Below are positions 33,742-34,962 of a stretch of 34,962 nucleotides of DNA, in pieces. The stretch comes from Bacteroidales bacterium (GTDB lineage Bacteria; Bacteroidota; Bacteroidia; Bacteroidales; UBA932): assembly GCA_017651225.1 (NCBI GenBank), contig JAGCDF010000057.1, positions 1 to 34,962 of the forward strand, written 5' to 3'. The position numbers and the translations under genes are program-made. The notes below the pieces were generated by a model that searched no databases, had not been told where the DNA came from, and was given only the letters and a program-made list of their open reading frames with translations. Each line of letters opens with the position of its first letter. Within the stretch, counting starts at the first letter, position 1.

Positions 33742-34317
33742 ATGAAAGCAGAAAAGAACAAAGTGGTGGCCGTGAGCTACCAACTCGAAGTGGAAGGTAA
33801 GATCGCGGATCAGTCCGCCCCCGGCAACCCCCTGGAATATATCCACGGCAGCGGCATGCTGCTGCCGAAATTCGAAGGCGCCATCGAGGGCAAGGAGCCG
33901 GGCGAGAGCTTCGACTTCATCCTGAGCCCCGAAGACGGCTACGGCACCTATGATCCCAAATACCTCGTCGAACTCCCGAAGACGGCCTTCGCCATCGACG
34001 GACAGGTGCGCGAAGACCTGCTGGTCGTCGGCCGCACCATCCCGATGCTGAACCAGGCCGGCCAGGTGGTCCAGGGCACCGTCAGCAAGGTGACCGACAG
34101 CACCGTGACCATGGACTTCAACCACCCGATGGCCGGCAAGACCCTGCACTTCACCGGCAAGGTGGAGAGCGTGCGCAGCGCCACGGACAAGGAACTGACC
34201 GAGGGCCTGCACGGCGAATACCTTCCGCAGGAGGAAGGCTGCGGCGGCTGCGGTGGCGGCGGTTGCCACAAGGAAAACGGCGAATGCTGCGGCAAAGAAG
34301 GCTGCGACTGCAAATAA
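33742..34317 (+). CDS. SlyD-like FKBP peptidyl-prolyl isomerase with a Cys-rich metal-binding tail
   Basis: The 191-residue protein has the FKBP start 'VVAVSYQLEVEGKIADQS', 'PLEYIHGSGMLLPKFEGAIEGKEPGESFDFILSPEDGYG', a chaperone insert (about 72-120) and the returning FKBP strand 'VTMDFNHPMAGKTLHFTGKV'. The tail (about 164-191) is Gly-rich and has seven Cys and one His, suited to bind nickel, zinc or copper, where E. coli SlyD has mainly His. It would help proline-limited folding in the cytoplasm. It begins 22 bases after tldE, following an A-rich spacer; no promoter is evident. Confidence 0.92.
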   Translation: MKAEKNKVVAVSYQLEVEGKIADQSAPGNPLEYIHGSGMLLPKFEGAIEGKEPGESFDFILSPEDGYGTYDPKYLVELPKTAFAIDGQVREDLLVVGRTIPMLNQAGQVVQGTVSKVTDSTVTMDFNHPMAGKTLHFTGKVESVRSATDKELTEGLHGEYLPQEEGCGGCGGGGCHKENGECCGKEGCDCK

Positions 34318-34326
34318 ACCTGCCTG

Positions 34327-34962
34327 ATGCGAACCGCCGTCGTCATCCTCAACTGGAACACCCGGGACTACCTGGCGCGTTTCCTGCCTCCCCTGCTGGA
34401 CAGCCTGCAGGGGCTGGATGCCGGCGTCGTGGTCGCGGACAACGCCAGCACCGACGGCTCGCGGGAGCTGCTCGCCGAACGTTTCCCGCAGGTTCAGACC
34501 ATCCTGTTCGATGAAAACTACGGCTTCACCGGCGGCTACAACCGCGCGTTCGAAGCCTTGAATGAGCCGGAGTACCTGGTGCTGTTGAATTCCGACATTG
34601 AGGTGCCGACGGGGTGGCTGGAGCCGCTCGTCGCGTGGATGGACGCGCACCCGGATTACGCCGCCTGCGGCCCCAAGCTCCATGCCCTGGAGCCCGACGG
34701 CGACGGCTACCGTCGCACCGACCGCTTCGAGTACGCCGGCGCCGCCGGCGGCCTGCTCGACCGCTACGGTTTCCCCTTCTGCCGCGGCCGCGTGCTGAAG
34801 CGCACGGAGCGCGACGCGGGGCAGTACGACGCGCCGCAGGACGCCCTCTGGGTGTCCGGCGCGTGCCTGCTCGTCCGCGCCCGCGCCTGGCGCGAGCTGG
34901 GCGGCCTGGACGCGCGCTTCTTCGCGCACATGGAAGAGATCGACTGGTGCTGGCGCGCCTGG
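34327..34962 (+). CDS. Family 2 glycosyltransferase, cut by the end of the window
   Basis: The reading frame stays open for 212 codons from the ATG at 34327 to the window edge. It starts 'MRTAVVILNWNTRDYLARFLPPLL', then 'VVVADNASTDGSREL', 'NYGFTGGYNRAF', 'YLVLLNSDIEVP' and 'VSGACLLVRARAW', ending in 'HMEEIDWCWRAW'. This is the usual pattern of WcaA/rhamnosyltransferase-like GT2 enzymes. It lies 9 bases after the SlyD-like gene. It may belong to another glycan pathway; its remaining part lies outside. Confidence 0.88.
   Translation, partial: MRTAVVILNWNTRDYLARFLPPLLDSLQGLDAGVVVADNASTDGSRELLAERFPQVQTILFDENYGFTGGYNRAFEALNEPEYLVLLNSDIEVPTGWLEPLVAWMDAHPDYAACGPKLHALEPDGDGYRRTDRFEYAGAAGGLLDRYGFPFCRGRVLKRTERDAGQYDAPQDALWVSGACLLVRARAWRELGGLDARFFAHMEEIDWCWRAW

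Noticed and set aside
1-34962. CRISPR arrays, tRNA, rRNA or phage genes
   Set aside because: No regularly spaced direct repeats, cloverleaf sequences or phage structural genes were seen; short intergenic spaces leave little room for them.

Overview
The window is GC-rich bacterial DNA, almost certainly from the order Bacteroidales. The signs are Bacteroidota-type promoters (TAnnTTTG, e.g. 861-868, 5872-5879, 6682-6689, 26054-26061), a UpxY-type NusG-like antiterminator, a fimbrillin-like lipoprotein and few strong Shine-Dalgarno sites. Genus cannot be read from this sequence alone.

Layout. (1) 1-763: end of a ribosomal-protein operon (tail of probable rpsF, rpsR, rplI), closed by a hairpin terminator at 789-818. 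(2) 894-25995: a surface-polysaccharide (Wzx/Wzy-type) locus. A membrane initiating sugar-phosphate transferase comes first and a UpxY-like antiterminator second. Next are a 62-aa peptide, a fimbrillin-like/LRR-like lipoprotein, one opposite-strand nucleotidyltransferase-fold gene, an SGNH hydrolase and an outer-membrane barrel. From 7459 the genes are packed with overlapping or near-touching ends: flippase, hexapeptide acyltransferase, two GT2, a phosphoethanolamine-transferase-like sulfatase-fold enzyme, a diacylglycerol-kinase-like lipid kinase, GT8, GT2, a Wzy-like polymerase, two acyltransferase-3 proteins alternating with three GT4 enzymes, then Wza-like export lipoprotein, Wzc-like tyrosine kinase and a small HAD protein. 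A terminator follows at 26019-26051. (3) 26094-34962: housekeeping and proteolysis genes: POT peptide transporter, LpxL-like acyltransferase, PepD dipeptidase, a zeta-toxin-like P-loop kinase, the TldD/TldE (PmbA) protease pair, a SlyD-like isomerase and the start of another GT2.

The most striking observation is a roughly 116-163 nt structured repeat inserted in frame in both tldD (31017-31172) and its partner tldE (32663-32825), in opposite orientations. The 73-nt core is 93% identical between copies. The surrounding helices have largely different sequences in the two copies yet stay complementary (8 of 14 base pairs in one helix differ and are all compensated). That pattern points to selection on, or active maintenance of, a folded RNA or single-stranded DNA structure inside coding sequence, resembling Rickettsia palindromic elements or a bypassed/excised element. 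No insertion sequence, phage gene, CRISPR array, tRNA or rRNA was seen. No gene-free stretch exceeds 300 bases; the longest (6600-6789) holds a hairpin and a promoter. All functions are read from motifs by eye; no database search was possible.
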